NCBI GenBank assembly: GCA_039808645.1
Contig: JBDHTL010000047.1
Location: 1-23,288 of the forward strand
Origin: JAJXWB01 sp039808645
GTDB taxonomy: Bacteria; Pseudomonadota; Alphaproteobacteria; Rhizobiales; Beijerinckiaceae
Direction: 5' to 3'
Length of the DNA: 23,288 nt
Shown here: piece by piece, positions 8,447-15,978 of the stretch
Layout: every line of letters starts with the position of its first letter
Position numbering within the stretch: position 1 is the stretch's first letter
Translations under genes and position numbers: made by a program
The notes under the pieces: generated by a model
What the model was told of the DNA's origin: nothing
Seen by the model: the letters and a program-made list of their open reading frames with translations, nothing else
Databases searched by the model: none

Positions 8447-10840
8447 CTACGCCTTCCACCGTCGCAGCAGCAGCGCGTTGGTGACGACGCTGACGCTGGA
8501 GGCGGCCATGGCGGCGCCGGCCGCGACCGGCGACAGCATGCCGGCGGCGGCGGCCGGGATCATGATCACGTTGTAGGCGAAGGCGAGAAACAGGTTCTGC
8601 CTGATCTTGCGCGCCGTGGCGCTGGACAGGTCGATCAGCGCGACGACCTTGGCGAGATCGTCGCCGGGCAAGGCGACGCTCGCCGCTTCCAGCGCCGTCT
8701 CGCTGCCCGCGCCCATGGCGATCCCGACGTCGGCCTCGGCGAGCGGCGGCGCATCGTTGACGCCGTCGCCGACCATGGCGACCACGCGGCCCTTCTCGCG
8801 CAGCCGGCGTATCTCTGCCGCCTTGCCTTCCGGCGGCACGCCCGCGACGACGCCGACATTGCCGAGCTTCGCCGCGAAGGCGCGCGCGACGGCGTCGCTG
8901 TCGCCGGTCAGCATGACGGGTTCGACGCCGAGCGCGCGCAGGCGATCGAGCGTCGCCGCCGCGTCGCCGCGCAATTCGTCCGATGTCGCGATCAAACCGA
9001 CGAGGCGCGGCGCGGCGTCGCCGGAAACGGCGACGAAGAAGGCCGTGCCGCCCTTGGTCTCGATCGCCTGCGCCTGCGCGGCGAGCGGCGCGACGTCGAT
9101 TGCGAGGTCGTGCATCAGCGCGCGATTGCCGACATGAACGAGGCGCTCGCCGAGCCGCGCTTCGAGACCGCGCCCGGGTTTCGCTTCGAATGCGTCGAGC
9201 GCGAAGAGATCGACGCCGTCCTGCTTCGCGCGCGCGACGATGGCGCGGCCGAGCGCATGTTCCGACCCCTGCTCGGCGGAAGCGGCGAGCCGCAGCAGCG
9301 CGACGCCGTCGCCGTCGAGCGCGACGATCGCGCCGACACCCGGACGGCCGATCGTGAGCGTGCCGGTCTTGTCGAAGACGACGGTCCGGATCTTGCGCGC
9401 GAGATCGAGCGCGCTGGCGTCCTTGACGAGAATGCCGGAGCGCGCCCCCGCGCCCATTCCGACGGCCACCGCGGCCGGCGTCGCAAGGCCGAGCGCACAG
9501 GGGCAGGAGACGACGAGCAGGCTGATGGCGTTGACGAGCGCCGTCTCGACGTCGCCGCCGACCAGTTTCCAGCCGATGAATGTCGCGACCGCGAGCACGA
9601 CGACCGCCGGCACGAAGACCGACGCGACCCTGTCGACCGTGTGCTGGATCGGCGCCTTGGAGGATTGCGCGCGCTCGACGAGACGAATGATGCGCGACAG
9701 GCGCGACGCAGAGCCGACCGTCGTCGCGCGAATCTCGAGGCGTCCCGCCCCGTTGACGCTGCCGCCCGCGACCTGCTCGCCCGGTCCGCGCGCGACAAGA
9801 CGCGACTCGCCGGTCAACATGGATTCGTCGATCTCGCTGCGGCCGGAAACGATCACGCCGTCGGCGGGAATGCGTTCGCCGGGCCTGACGGCGAGCATGT
9901 CGCCGGCCTTCACCGCGTCGACCGGCGATTCCATCTCGGCGCCGTCCCGCAGAATGCGCGCCACGGGCGGCCGGAGCGCGGCGAGCGCGGCCACGGCGCC
10001 GCCGGTCGCGCGGCGGGCGCGCGCCTCGAGCCACTTGCCGAACAGCACGAAGGCGATGACCAGGGCTGCCGCCTCGAAGGTGAGATGATGCGCGTGCCCC
10101 CGCGACATGTTCCAGAGCGCGAGGCCGAAGGCCGCGATCGAGCCGAGCGAGACCAGGACGTCCATGTTGGCGGCGCCGGCGCGCAGCGCCCTGTAGGCGC
10201 CGAGATGGAAACGCGCGCCGGCAACGGCGAAGACGGGCGTCGCGAGCGCGAGTTGCAGCCACGGCGCCAGCAGCGGCACGCCGGTCGCGATTTCGTAGAT
10301 CATGTTGGCGAGGAAGGGCGCCGAAAGAACCATCGCGCCGATCAGCGTCCAGGTTTCGCGCCGGTCGCCCGAACGCTCGGCGGCCTTGCCCTCGGCGGCC
10401 CGGGGCGTGGCCTCGAAGCCGGCGTTCTCGATCGCCGCGACCAGATCGGCCGCGCCCGCGAGCCCGGAGGCGACGATCACGTCCGCCGTCTCGGCCGGCA
10501 GGCTGACGCGCGCCGACACCACGCCGGGCGCGGCGTTCAGCGCCTTTTCCACGCGCGCGACGCAGGCGGCGCAGGTCATGCCGGTCACGTCGAGCAGGAT
10601 TTCCTCGCGCGGCGTCTCGTAGCCGGCGGCCTCCACCGCCGCGACCAGGTCGACCGGCCTGACCTCGGGCGCGGCTTCGACGCGCGCCGTCATGGCGCTG
10701 AGATTGACGGCGGCGCTCCTCACGCCGGGCACCGCCGACAGCGCCTTTTCAACGCGCAGCGAGCAGGACGCGCAGGTCATCCCGTCCACCGGGAAGACAT
10801 ATTCGGCGGTCGGCGAAGCTTGTTTCGGCCGATCGAGCAT
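8447..10840 (-). CDS. copA: Cu(I)-exporting P1B-type ATPase
   Basis: CopA pumps Cu(I) from the cytoplasm across the inner membrane using ATP. The 797-residue product has two heavy-metal-associated domains with GMTCASC (20-26) and GMTCAAC (87-93), a TGES actuator loop (343-346), the transport motif CPC (446-448), phosphorylation site DKTGT (D490) and GDGVNDAP (691-698). The last membrane helices carry YN and MxxSS/N residues typical of Cu(I)-specific P1B-1 pumps. The start at 10840 is chosen because GGAGG lies five bases before it; an ATG four codons upstream has no such site. The usual SEHP motif of the nucleotide-binding domain reads SEHA (526-529). The gene follows cueR on the same strand after 76 bases that hold a CueR-type promoter. 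Confidence 0.96.
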   Translation of the reverse strand: MLDRPKQASPTAEYVFPVDGMTCASCSLRVEKALSAVPGVRSAAVNLSAMTARVEAAPEVRPVDLVAAVEAAGYETPREEILLDVTGMTCAACVARVEKALNAAPGVVSARVSLPAETADVIVASGLAGAADLVAAIENAGFEATPRAAEGKAAERSGDRRETWTLIGAMVLSAPFLANMIYEIATGVPLLAPWLQLALATPVFAVAGARFHLGAYRALRAGAANMDVLVSLGSIAAFGLALWNMSRGHAHHLTFEAAALVIAFVLFGKWLEARARRATGGAVAALAALRPPVARILRDGAEMESPVDAVKAGDMLAVRPGERIPADGVIVSGRSEIDESMLTGESRLVARGPGEQVAGGSVNGAGRLEIRATTVGSASRLSRIIRLVERAQSSKAPIQHTVDRVASVFVPAVVVLAVATFIGWKLVGGDVETALVNAISLLVVSCPCALGLATPAAVAVGMGAGARSGILVKDASALDLARKIRTVVFDKTGTLTIGRPGVGAIVALDGDGVALLRLAASAEQGSEHALGRAIVARAKQDGVDLFALDAFEAKPGRGLEARLGERLVHVGNRALMHDLAIDVAPLAAQAQAIETKGGTAFFVAVSGDAAPRLVGLIATSDELRGDAAATLDRLRALGVEPVMLTGDSDAVARAFAAKLGNVGVVAGVPPEGKAAEIRRLREKGRVVAMVGDGVNDAPPLAEADVGIAMGAGSETALEAASVALPGDDLAKVVALIDLSSATARKIRQNLFLAFAYNVIMIPAAAAGMLSPVAAGAAMAASSVSVVTNALLLRRWKA

Positions 10841-10889
10841 CGGGGCCTCCATCGCGGCTGGCCTGCCTGGTTCAGGCGGTCTGCCCAGC

Positions 10890-10920
10890 GTCTTGGACCT
10901 TCCCACCATGGCAAGGTCAA
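10890..10920 (-). promoter_or_regulatory. CueR-type operator and copA promoter
   Basis: On the minus strand a TTGACC -35 (10920 to 10915) and CAAGAC -10 (10895 to 10890) are separated by 19 bases, the abnormally long spacing of MerR-family activated promoters. Centred in the spacer is a dyad, GACCTT (10896-10901) and AAGGTC (10913-10918), equal in style to the known copA operator bound by CueR. The -35 contains the TGA stop of cueR, so operator and coding sequence overlap. The -10 end lies about 50 bases before the copA start. Confidence 0.85.
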
Positions 10921-11354
10921 GAGGCGAATGTGCGGCGGGGCGCCGGCGCGCGCTTGTCCGCGCCCACCGCCAGGTCGTCGAGGATCGGACAGTCCGGCCG
11001 GTCGTCGCCGTGGCAGGCGCAGGCGAGCCTCTCCAGCGTGCGCTGCATGGACTGAAGAGCCGCGACCTTTTCTTCCAGCGCGGCAATGTGCTGCTCGGCC
11101 AGGCGCTTGACGTCGGCGCTGGAGCGCGCGCCGTCCCGCCAGAGCTCGAGCAGCCGGCCGATATCCTCGACCGGAAAGCCGAGATCGCGGGCGCGGCGCA
11201 CGAAACGCAGCGTCTGGATGTCCCGCTCGTCGTAGAAGCGGTATCCGGCCGCGCTGCGCCGGGGCGCGGAGATCAGGCCGATGCTCTCGTAGTAACGGAT
11301 CATTTTGGCGGAGACGCCGGACACGCGGGCCGCCTCGCCGATCGAAACATTCAT
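10917..11354 (-). CDS. cueR: MerR-family copper-responsive regulator
   Basis: CueR is a dimeric cytosolic Cu(I) sensor that twists a 19-base spacer promoter to activate copper-export genes. The 145-residue product has the N-terminal winged helix with IGEAARVSGVSAKMIRYYE (residues 5-23), a GYRFYDERD block (38-46), a long dimerisation helix (about 80-110) and a metal-binding loop CHGDDRPDC with the C-x7-C pair (C114, C122) that marks the Cu(I)/Ag(I)/Au(I) branch. A further cysteine at 112 lies just before. The start at 11354 follows GGAGG five bases upstream; an upstream in-frame ATG at 11441 lacks support. It is divergent from the FIST gene and is followed by copA, whose operator starts inside its stop codon. 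Confidence 0.94.
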   Translation of the reverse strand: MNVSIGEAARVSGVSAKMIRYYESIGLISAPRRSAAGYRFYDERDIQTLRFVRRARDLGFPVEDIGRLLELWRDGARSSADVKRLAEQHIAALEEKVAALQSMQRTLERLACACHGDDRPDCPILDDLAVGADKRAPAPRRTFAS

Positions 11355-11454
11355 CCAATCCTCCCGAGCGCGCCGCCAGCCGCGTCTTGAGCCGAACGAC
11401 CGGAAAGGGCTAGTATCCAAGAAAACAAGCCAGAGGAACAACGAGGGCCCGCGA
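11355..11454. promoter_or_regulatory. Divergent promoter region between cueR and the FIST gene
   Basis: The 100-base gap should hold promoters for both directions. For the plus strand, TTGAGC (11387-11392) and TAGTAT (11411-11416) are 18 bases apart and lie about 40 bases before the proposed FIST start. For cueR no strong pair is seen, only an AT-rich stretch around 11410-11430. I do not see a second copy of the CueR dyad here, so cueR autoregulation through such a site is not supported. Confidence 0.3.
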
Positions 11455-12621
11455 TTGGCGCGAGCGATTGCGCGAACTTACCGCTGCGGCGCGCGATGCA
11501 GCGTCTGGCCGGACGTCGATGTCGAGAAGGCGCTGGCGTTTCACGCGGAACAATGTCGCGACATGGCGCCGGGCCTGGTCCTCGTGTTCGCGGCCGCCGC
11601 CTCGAATCCGCAGGCGATCGCCGACGCGCTGGTCCGCAATTTCCCCGACGCGCCGCACATCGCCTGTTCGACCGCGGGCGAGATCGGCCCCGACGGCTAC
11701 GCCGAAGGCTCGATCGTCTGCATCGCGCTGCCGGCGGACGGCTTCAACGTCGCCACGCTGGCGATCGAAAACCTTTCGAGCGTGGAATTCGCCGACATAG
11801 CGCAGCGCGTCGAGCGCTTCCGGCGCGACCGCCAGGCCGATCCGCCGGCGGGCTTCGAGCAGAGCGGCGCCTTCGCGCTGACGTTCATCGACGGCCTGTC
11901 GCGGCGCGAGGAAGTATTCGTCTCGGCCATCCATCGCGCGCTCGACGGCATGCCGGTTCTCGGCGGCTCCACCGGCGACGATCTCAACTTCCAGCGCACC
12001 TGGTGCGTGTCGGGCGGCCGCGTGCTGGCGGACGCCGGCGTGCTCGCGCTTGTGCGCACCAAGCATCGGTTCAGCGCCTTCCGGCACGACAATTTCGAAC
12101 CGACCGACATACGCCTCGTCGTGACCGCCTGCGACCAGGAGCAGCGACGCGTAATCGAACTCAACGCCGCGCCGGCGGCGCGCGAATATGCCGATTGCAT
12201 CGGCGCGGACGCGGCCGCGCTGGATTCGATGAGCTTCGCCTCGCATCCGGTCGTGGTGAAGGTCGGCGGCGAATATTACTGCCGCTCGATCGGACATGCG
12301 AACGAAGACGGCTCGCTCACCTTCTTCTGCGCGGTGGAGACGGGCGTGGCGCTGACCATGTCGCGCTCGCTGCATCTCGTCGACAGCGCGCGCGACGCAT
12401 TCGAGGCGGTGGCCGAGAGCCTCGGCGAAACGGACTTCGTGCTGGGCTTCGATTGCGCGCTGCGCCGCATCGACGCCGAGAACCGGCAGATGAAGCACGA
12501 ATTGTCGGACGTCTACCGCGACTACGGCGTGGTCGGCTTCAACACGTTCGGCGAACAATACGGCGCCATGCATCTCAACCAGACCTTCACCGGTCTCGCC
12601 ATCGGCGGACGCACATGCTGA
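11455..12621 (+). CDS. FIST domain-containing sensory protein
   Basis: FIST proteins are predicted intracellular ligand sensors that work with kinases or chemotaxis proteins. This soluble product (388 residues if started at 11455) has an N-terminal FIST_N part with ACSTAGEIG and VLGGSTGDD, and a FIST_C part with HPVVVKVGG, FFCAVETG and a C-terminal FNTFGEQYG block. Length matches the family (~380). There is no ATG near the conserved start; a TTG at 11455, eight bases after GAGGG, is the best candidate. In-frame ATG codons are otherwise only far upstream (11305, inside cueR) or well inside the domain. Its TGA stop overlaps the ATG of the histidine kinase (7 bases shared), so the two are co-translated and the FIST protein is the likely input module for that kinase. 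Confidence 0.85.
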   Translation: MARAIARTYRCGARCSVWPDVDVEKALAFHAEQCRDMAPGLVLVFAAAASNPQAIADALVRNFPDAPHIACSTAGEIGPDGYAEGSIVCIALPADGFNVATLAIENLSSVEFADIAQRVERFRRDRQADPPAGFEQSGAFALTFIDGLSRREEVFVSAIHRALDGMPVLGGSTGDDLNFQRTWCVSGGRVLADAGVLALVRTKHRFSAFRHDNFEPTDIRLVVTACDQEQRRVIELNAAPAAREYADCIGADAAALDSMSFASHPVVVKVGGEYYCRSIGHANEDGSLTFFCAVETGVALTMSRSLHLVDSARDAFEAVAESLGETDFVLGFDCALRRIDAENRQMKHELSDVYRDYGVVGFNTFGEQYGAMHLNQTFTGLAIGGRTC

Positions 12622-14003
12622 GGGACGCCGACGAGACGCGGCTGATCGCCGCCGACATCATGGGCCGCACCGTGCGCGCGCCGCCGCACGAGATCGTGCA
12701 GCGCCTGACCAAGATCAACGCCGCGCTGGTCGAACGCCTGGAAAACCGCATCGACCAGCAGGCCAGCGCCTATTCGCTGTTCCAGACCGCGATCGGCCTC
12801 GAAGCGCAGGTGCGCGAGCGGACGGCGGAACTGAAGCGGGCGCTGCTCGACCTCGAACGCTCCAACGTCGCGCTGGTCTCGGCGAAGGAGACGGCGGAAA
12901 AGGCCAATTCCTCGAAGACGCGCTTTCTCGCCGCCGCCGGCCACGACCTCCTGCAGCCGCTCTACGCGGCGCAACTCTCCATGTCGACGCTGGTCGAGCT
13001 GCAGGGCGATCCCGCCGCCGCGAAATTGTGCCGGCAGGTCGATCGCGCGCTCGTGACGATCGAGGCCTATCTGCGCTCGATCCTCGACATTTCGAAACTC
13101 GACGCGGGCGTGGTGACGCCGGAATTCCAGTCCGTGCGCCTGTCCGACATGTTCCAGTCGCTCGATTCCGACTTCCGGCCGATCGTCGAACGCAAGAACC
13201 TGAAATTGCGTTTCCGGCCGACCGATGCGGCCGTCGTCAGCGATCCCATCCTGCTGCGACGCATCCTGCAGAACCTCGTCTCGAACGCCACGCGCTACAC
13301 CAGCGAGGGCGGCGTGTTCATCGGCGCGCGGCGGCGCGGCGACAGCGTGCGCATCGAGGTTTCGGACACCGGCATCGGCGTCGCGCCACAGGAGATCGAC
13401 CGCATCTTCGAGGAGTTCCACCGCGCGCATGCGGCCGAGGCGCCTCAGAGCGGCGAAGGGTTGGGGCTCGGACTGTCGATCGTCCAACGCATGTCGCAGG
13501 CGCTCGACCATCGCGTCGAGGTGCGCTCCAATCCCGGTCGCGGATCGCGTTTCACCGTCGTCGCCCCGCTCGCGGAGCCCGACATCCCGAGCCCGGCCGA
13601 TTTCGTCTTCGTCGAGACATGGGCGCGCGCCAACGACCTCACGGGCCGCCGCATCCTGCTGATCGAGAACGACCCGGACGTGATGGAGGCGACGCGCTGG
13701 CTGCTCGCGCAATGGGGCGCCGAGGTCGTCGTCGCGCCCGATCTCGACACGGTGCGCGCGCGCCTGGCGGACGGGCCGGCGCCCGACGCCATCGTCGCGG
13801 ACTATCACCTCGACCGCGACGAGAGCGGGCTGCAGGCGATTACGCTCGCCCGCCGCATCACGCAGAAGGAAATCCCGAGCGTGATCGTCACGGCCGACCA
13901 GGGTTCGGACGCGATCGAATTTTCGCGCGCGGCGGGATGCGAATTCATGCGCAAGCCGGTGAAGCCCGCGCAATTGCGCGCGGTGCTCACGCATCTGCTC
14001 TAA
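12615..14003 (+). CDS. Soluble hybrid histidine kinase with C-terminal receiver domain (NahK/ErcS'-like)
   Basis: The 462-residue protein has no membrane segment. Residues 1-100 include a coiled-coil lead-in with the RERTAELKRAL block that often follows a PAS domain, but no PAS is seen. HisKA carries GHDLLQPL with phosphorylatable His110; the ATPase domain shows NLVSNATRY (N-box), DTGIG (251-255) and GEGLGLGLSIV (280-290). A receiver domain (about 345-462) has an acidic pocket (E351, D353), phospho-acceptor Asp396 in VADYHL, Thr426 and Lys447. HDLLQPL and the kinase-REC order recall the NahK/ErcS' group; this is recognition by eye. Its start overlaps the FIST stop, and its TAA stop overlaps the stop of the minus-strand serine hydrolase. 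No DNA-binding output is present, so a separate regulator is needed, probably the one at 15136-15813. Confidence 0.92.
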   Translation: MLRDADETRLIAADIMGRTVRAPPHEIVQRLTKINAALVERLENRIDQQASAYSLFQTAIGLEAQVRERTAELKRALLDLERSNVALVSAKETAEKANSSKTRFLAAAGHDLLQPLYAAQLSMSTLVELQGDPAAAKLCRQVDRALVTIEAYLRSILDISKLDAGVVTPEFQSVRLSDMFQSLDSDFRPIVERKNLKLRFRPTDAAVVSDPILLRRILQNLVSNATRYTSEGGVFIGARRRGDSVRIEVSDTGIGVAPQEIDRIFEEFHRAHAAEAPQSGEGLGLGLSIVQRMSQALDHRVEVRSNPGRGSRFTVVAPLAEPDIPSPADFVFVETWARANDLTGRRILLIENDPDVMEATRWLLAQWGAEVVVAPDLDTVRARLADGPAPDAIVADYHLDRDESGLQAITLARRITQKEIPSVIVTADQGSDAIEFSRAAGCEFMRKPVKPAQLRAVLTHLL

Positions 14004-15139
14004 CGACAAAGCCCGCGCACGGCCTCCGCGAATGCGACGACCTCGGCGCGGCGGGCCGTGTCGCCCTCCGCGACATGGGGCGCCTGCGGAAAGGCGCCGA
14101 GCGTGACGACGAACAGTCGTTCCTTTCGGAAAATGTCGATGCGCTGGCCGGCGAAACCGAGCGCCGACATGCAGCCCTCGCGAAGCCACCAGCTGTAGCC
14201 GTAATGGGTCACGCCCGCCTGCGGCTCGGGCACGGCGAAGGCAGGGGTCGCCGTCGCATCGACCCAGCCTTGCGGCAGGACGCGCTGCCCGCCGATGACG
14301 CCGTCGTCGAGAACGAATTGCGCGAATCGCCCGAAATCGCGCAGCGCCATGCCGGCGCGGCTGCCGCCGATCTCCTGCCCGTTCTCCGATTCCAGCGTGT
14401 AGAAGCCCTCGTATTCCATGCCCGCCGGACGCCAGACTTTCGCGCTCATGAAATCCGCGAGCGGCATGCCGACCGCACGCGTGAGCGCCGCGCCGAGCAG
14501 GAACGTATCGCCGGAATTATAGAGAAACGTCGTTCCCGGCGCATGGGCGCGCGGCAGGCTCGCCATCAGTTTCAGCACGCCGCCGGGGACGCGATTCGCC
14601 ATCGACCTGGAATAGAGATTCACGTCGGATCGGCGGTCCGCATAATCCTCGTTCCAGCGCACGCCCGAGGACATGGTCAGCAGATGGCGCAGCGAGACGC
14701 CCTCGTAGGCCGAGCCGCGCAGTTCCGGCAGGTAATCCGCGACGTCGGCGTCGATGGAGCCGATCGCGCCGTCGAGCACGGCGGCGCCGACCAGCATGGC
14801 GGTCATGGACTTGATGGTCGACATGGTCGACCAGCGGTCGCCCGGCCGAAGGCCGAGGCCGTAGCGTTCGAGCACGATGGCGCCGTCCTTCACCGCCAGC
14901 AGGCCGGCGATGAAGTTGCGATCCATGAAGGCGGATATGTCCTGCTCCGCGCCGTCGGCGACATAGACCGGCGCTATCTCCTCGGCGCGCGGAAATGGCT
15001 TCGCCGCGCCGCGCCGGATGACACGATGCGCAAACAGCTTGTCGACGATGCGATAGCCGTAGGGCTGGATGGTCGGCGGCCACAGCAGGAATTCTTCGGC
15101 GCGCGGCAGGTGCGCACTGGCTGCGGCCTGTCGCGTCAT
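14000..15139 (-). CDS. Serine hydrolase of the beta-lactamase/NylB (S12) family
   Basis: The 379-residue protein has the class C beta-lactamase fold motifs: the nucleophile motif STIK (S107, K110), YNS (Y207) and a later HYG/GFAGQ region near the C-terminus. The RWNEDYADRRSDV stretch after the second motif and the missing signal peptide are more like 6-aminohexanoate-dimer hydrolase (NylB) and related esterases than resistance beta-lactamases. Substrate cannot be deduced; an amide or ester hydrolase is the safest description. The ATG at 15139 overlaps the stop of the response regulator gene by four bases (ATGA), so it is translated together with it, an unusual partner for a regulator. The stop overlaps the histidine kinase stop tail to tail (CTAA, 14000-14003). 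Confidence 0.88.
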   Translation of the reverse strand: MTRQAAASAHLPRAEEFLLWPPTIQPYGYRIVDKLFAHRVIRRGAAKPFPRAEEIAPVYVADGAEQDISAFMDRNFIAGLLAVKDGAIVLERYGLGLRPGDRWSTMSTIKSMTAMLVGAAVLDGAIGSIDADVADYLPELRGSAYEGVSLRHLLTMSSGVRWNEDYADRRSDVNLYSRSMANRVPGGVLKLMASLPRAHAPGTTFLYNSGDTFLLGAALTRAVGMPLADFMSAKVWRPAGMEYEGFYTLESENGQEIGGSRAGMALRDFGRFAQFVLDDGVIGGQRVLPQGWVDATATPAFAVPEPQAGVTHYGYSWWLREGCMSALGFAGQRIDIFRKERLFVVTLGAFPQAPHVAEGDTARRAEVVAFAEAVRGLCR

Positions 15140-15813
15140 AGGCCGCCGGACCGTTTCGCGCCGAGGATCGACTCGAAATCGAGCCCCGTCGTCTCGATCA
15201 CGGCCTGCGTGCGCGAGGCGACGTTGAGCTTGCGCAGGATTTCCGAGACATGCGCCTTCACCGTCGTCTCGCCGACGTCGAGTTCGTAGGCGATCTGCTT
15301 GTTGAGCAGGCCTTGCCGGATCATGCCGAGCACGCGCAATTGCTGTGGCGTCAGCGTGGCGAGCCGCTCGGCGAAATCCCGGCTTTTCAACTTGCCCGTC
15401 CTGTCGGCCGCGGACGGCGGCGAAAAGGACGGCGGCAGGAAGACCTCGCCGTTCATCACGCGGCGTATGGCGTCCGTGAGTTCGCCCTTCTTCGCGGATT
15501 TCGGCACGAAGCCGCTGACGCCGCAATTCATCGCTTCGGCGACGATGCGCGGGTCCTCCATGCCGGAGACCACGACGACCGGCAGGCCGGGATAACGGGC
15601 GCGCACGCTGAGCACGCCCTCGAAGCCGCGTACGGACGGCATGGACAGATCGATCAGCGCGAGGTCGAAGCCCGGCCTGCGCTCGATATGCGACATCGCC
15701 TCCTCGATCGAGGCGGCCTCCACCACTTCCGCATTGGGATAGGCGGTGCGCACGGCGCTCTCGAGCGCCTCGCGGAAGAGAGGATGATCGTCGACGACCA
15801 GGAAACGGTCCAT
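15136..15813 (-). CDS. LuxR/NarL-type response regulator (AgmR/ErbR-like)
   Basis: The 225-residue protein has an N-terminal receiver domain (acidic pair D8/D9, phospho-acceptor D55 in LIDLSMP, conserved lysine in VPKSAKK) and a C-terminal LuxR helix-turn-helix (about 150-215) with LTPQQLRVL, NKQIAYELDVGETTVKAHV and ILRKLNV. The wording of the second half is strikingly like Pseudomonas AgmR/ErbR, the regulator of alcohol oxidation; this is from memory, not a search. The start at 15813 follows GAGG five bases upstream. It overlaps the serine hydrolase gene by ATGA and is the natural output partner for the orphan hybrid kinase at 12615-14003. Its upstream region is occupied by a palindromic repeat element, and beyond that lies coxM on the same strand. 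Confidence 0.92.
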   Translation of the reverse strand: MDRFLVVDDHPLFREALESAVRTAYPNAEVVEAASIEEAMSHIERRPGFDLALIDLSMPSVRGFEGVLSVRARYPGLPVVVVSGMEDPRIVAEAMNCGVSGFVPKSAKKGELTDAIRRVMNGEVFLPPSFSPPSAADRTGKLKSRDFAERLATLTPQQLRVLGMIRQGLLNKQIAYELDVGETTVKAHVSEILRKLNVASRTQAVIETTGLDFESILGAKRSGGL

Positions 15814-15823
15814 GTCCGCCTCT

Positions 15824-15953
15824 TGTCATCCCGGCCGAAGCATCGCAGGCAAGTTCACGCAGCCAGCGTAAACCTGGCCGCGAAGCGAAAAGCCGGGATC
15901 CATCGCTCGGAATCCAAATCCCGGATCGGCCCGCAGGGCCGTCCGGGATGACA
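15824..15953. repeat. Palindromic intergenic element (REP/MITE-like) with four alternating ATCCCGG copies
   Basis: TGTCATCCCGG at 15824-15834 is perfectly inverted at 15943-15953, bounding a 130-base element that fills most of the coxM-regulator gap. Inside, ATCCCGGC (15828-15835) pairs with GCCGGGAT (15892-15899), and a second hairpin with only one bulge is formed by 15918-15932 and 15936-15949 around a GCA loop. ATCCCGG therefore occurs four times in alternating orientation. There is no ORF. The motif resembles palindromic repeats that I recall as common in Hyphomicrobiales genomes. The strong hairpin may also stop or stabilise the cox transcript. Confidence 0.8.
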
Positions 15954-15978
15954 GACGGGCTCGATGCTCCGTCGGGCC

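Noticed and set aside
8340..10262. A 640-codon minus frame overlapping copA
   Set aside because: Out of frame with copA, Arg-rich low-complexity; shadow.
14000..15139. Antibiotic-resistance beta-lactamase
   Set aside because: No signal peptide and NylB-like motifs around the active site; a cytosolic serine hydrolase is a better call.
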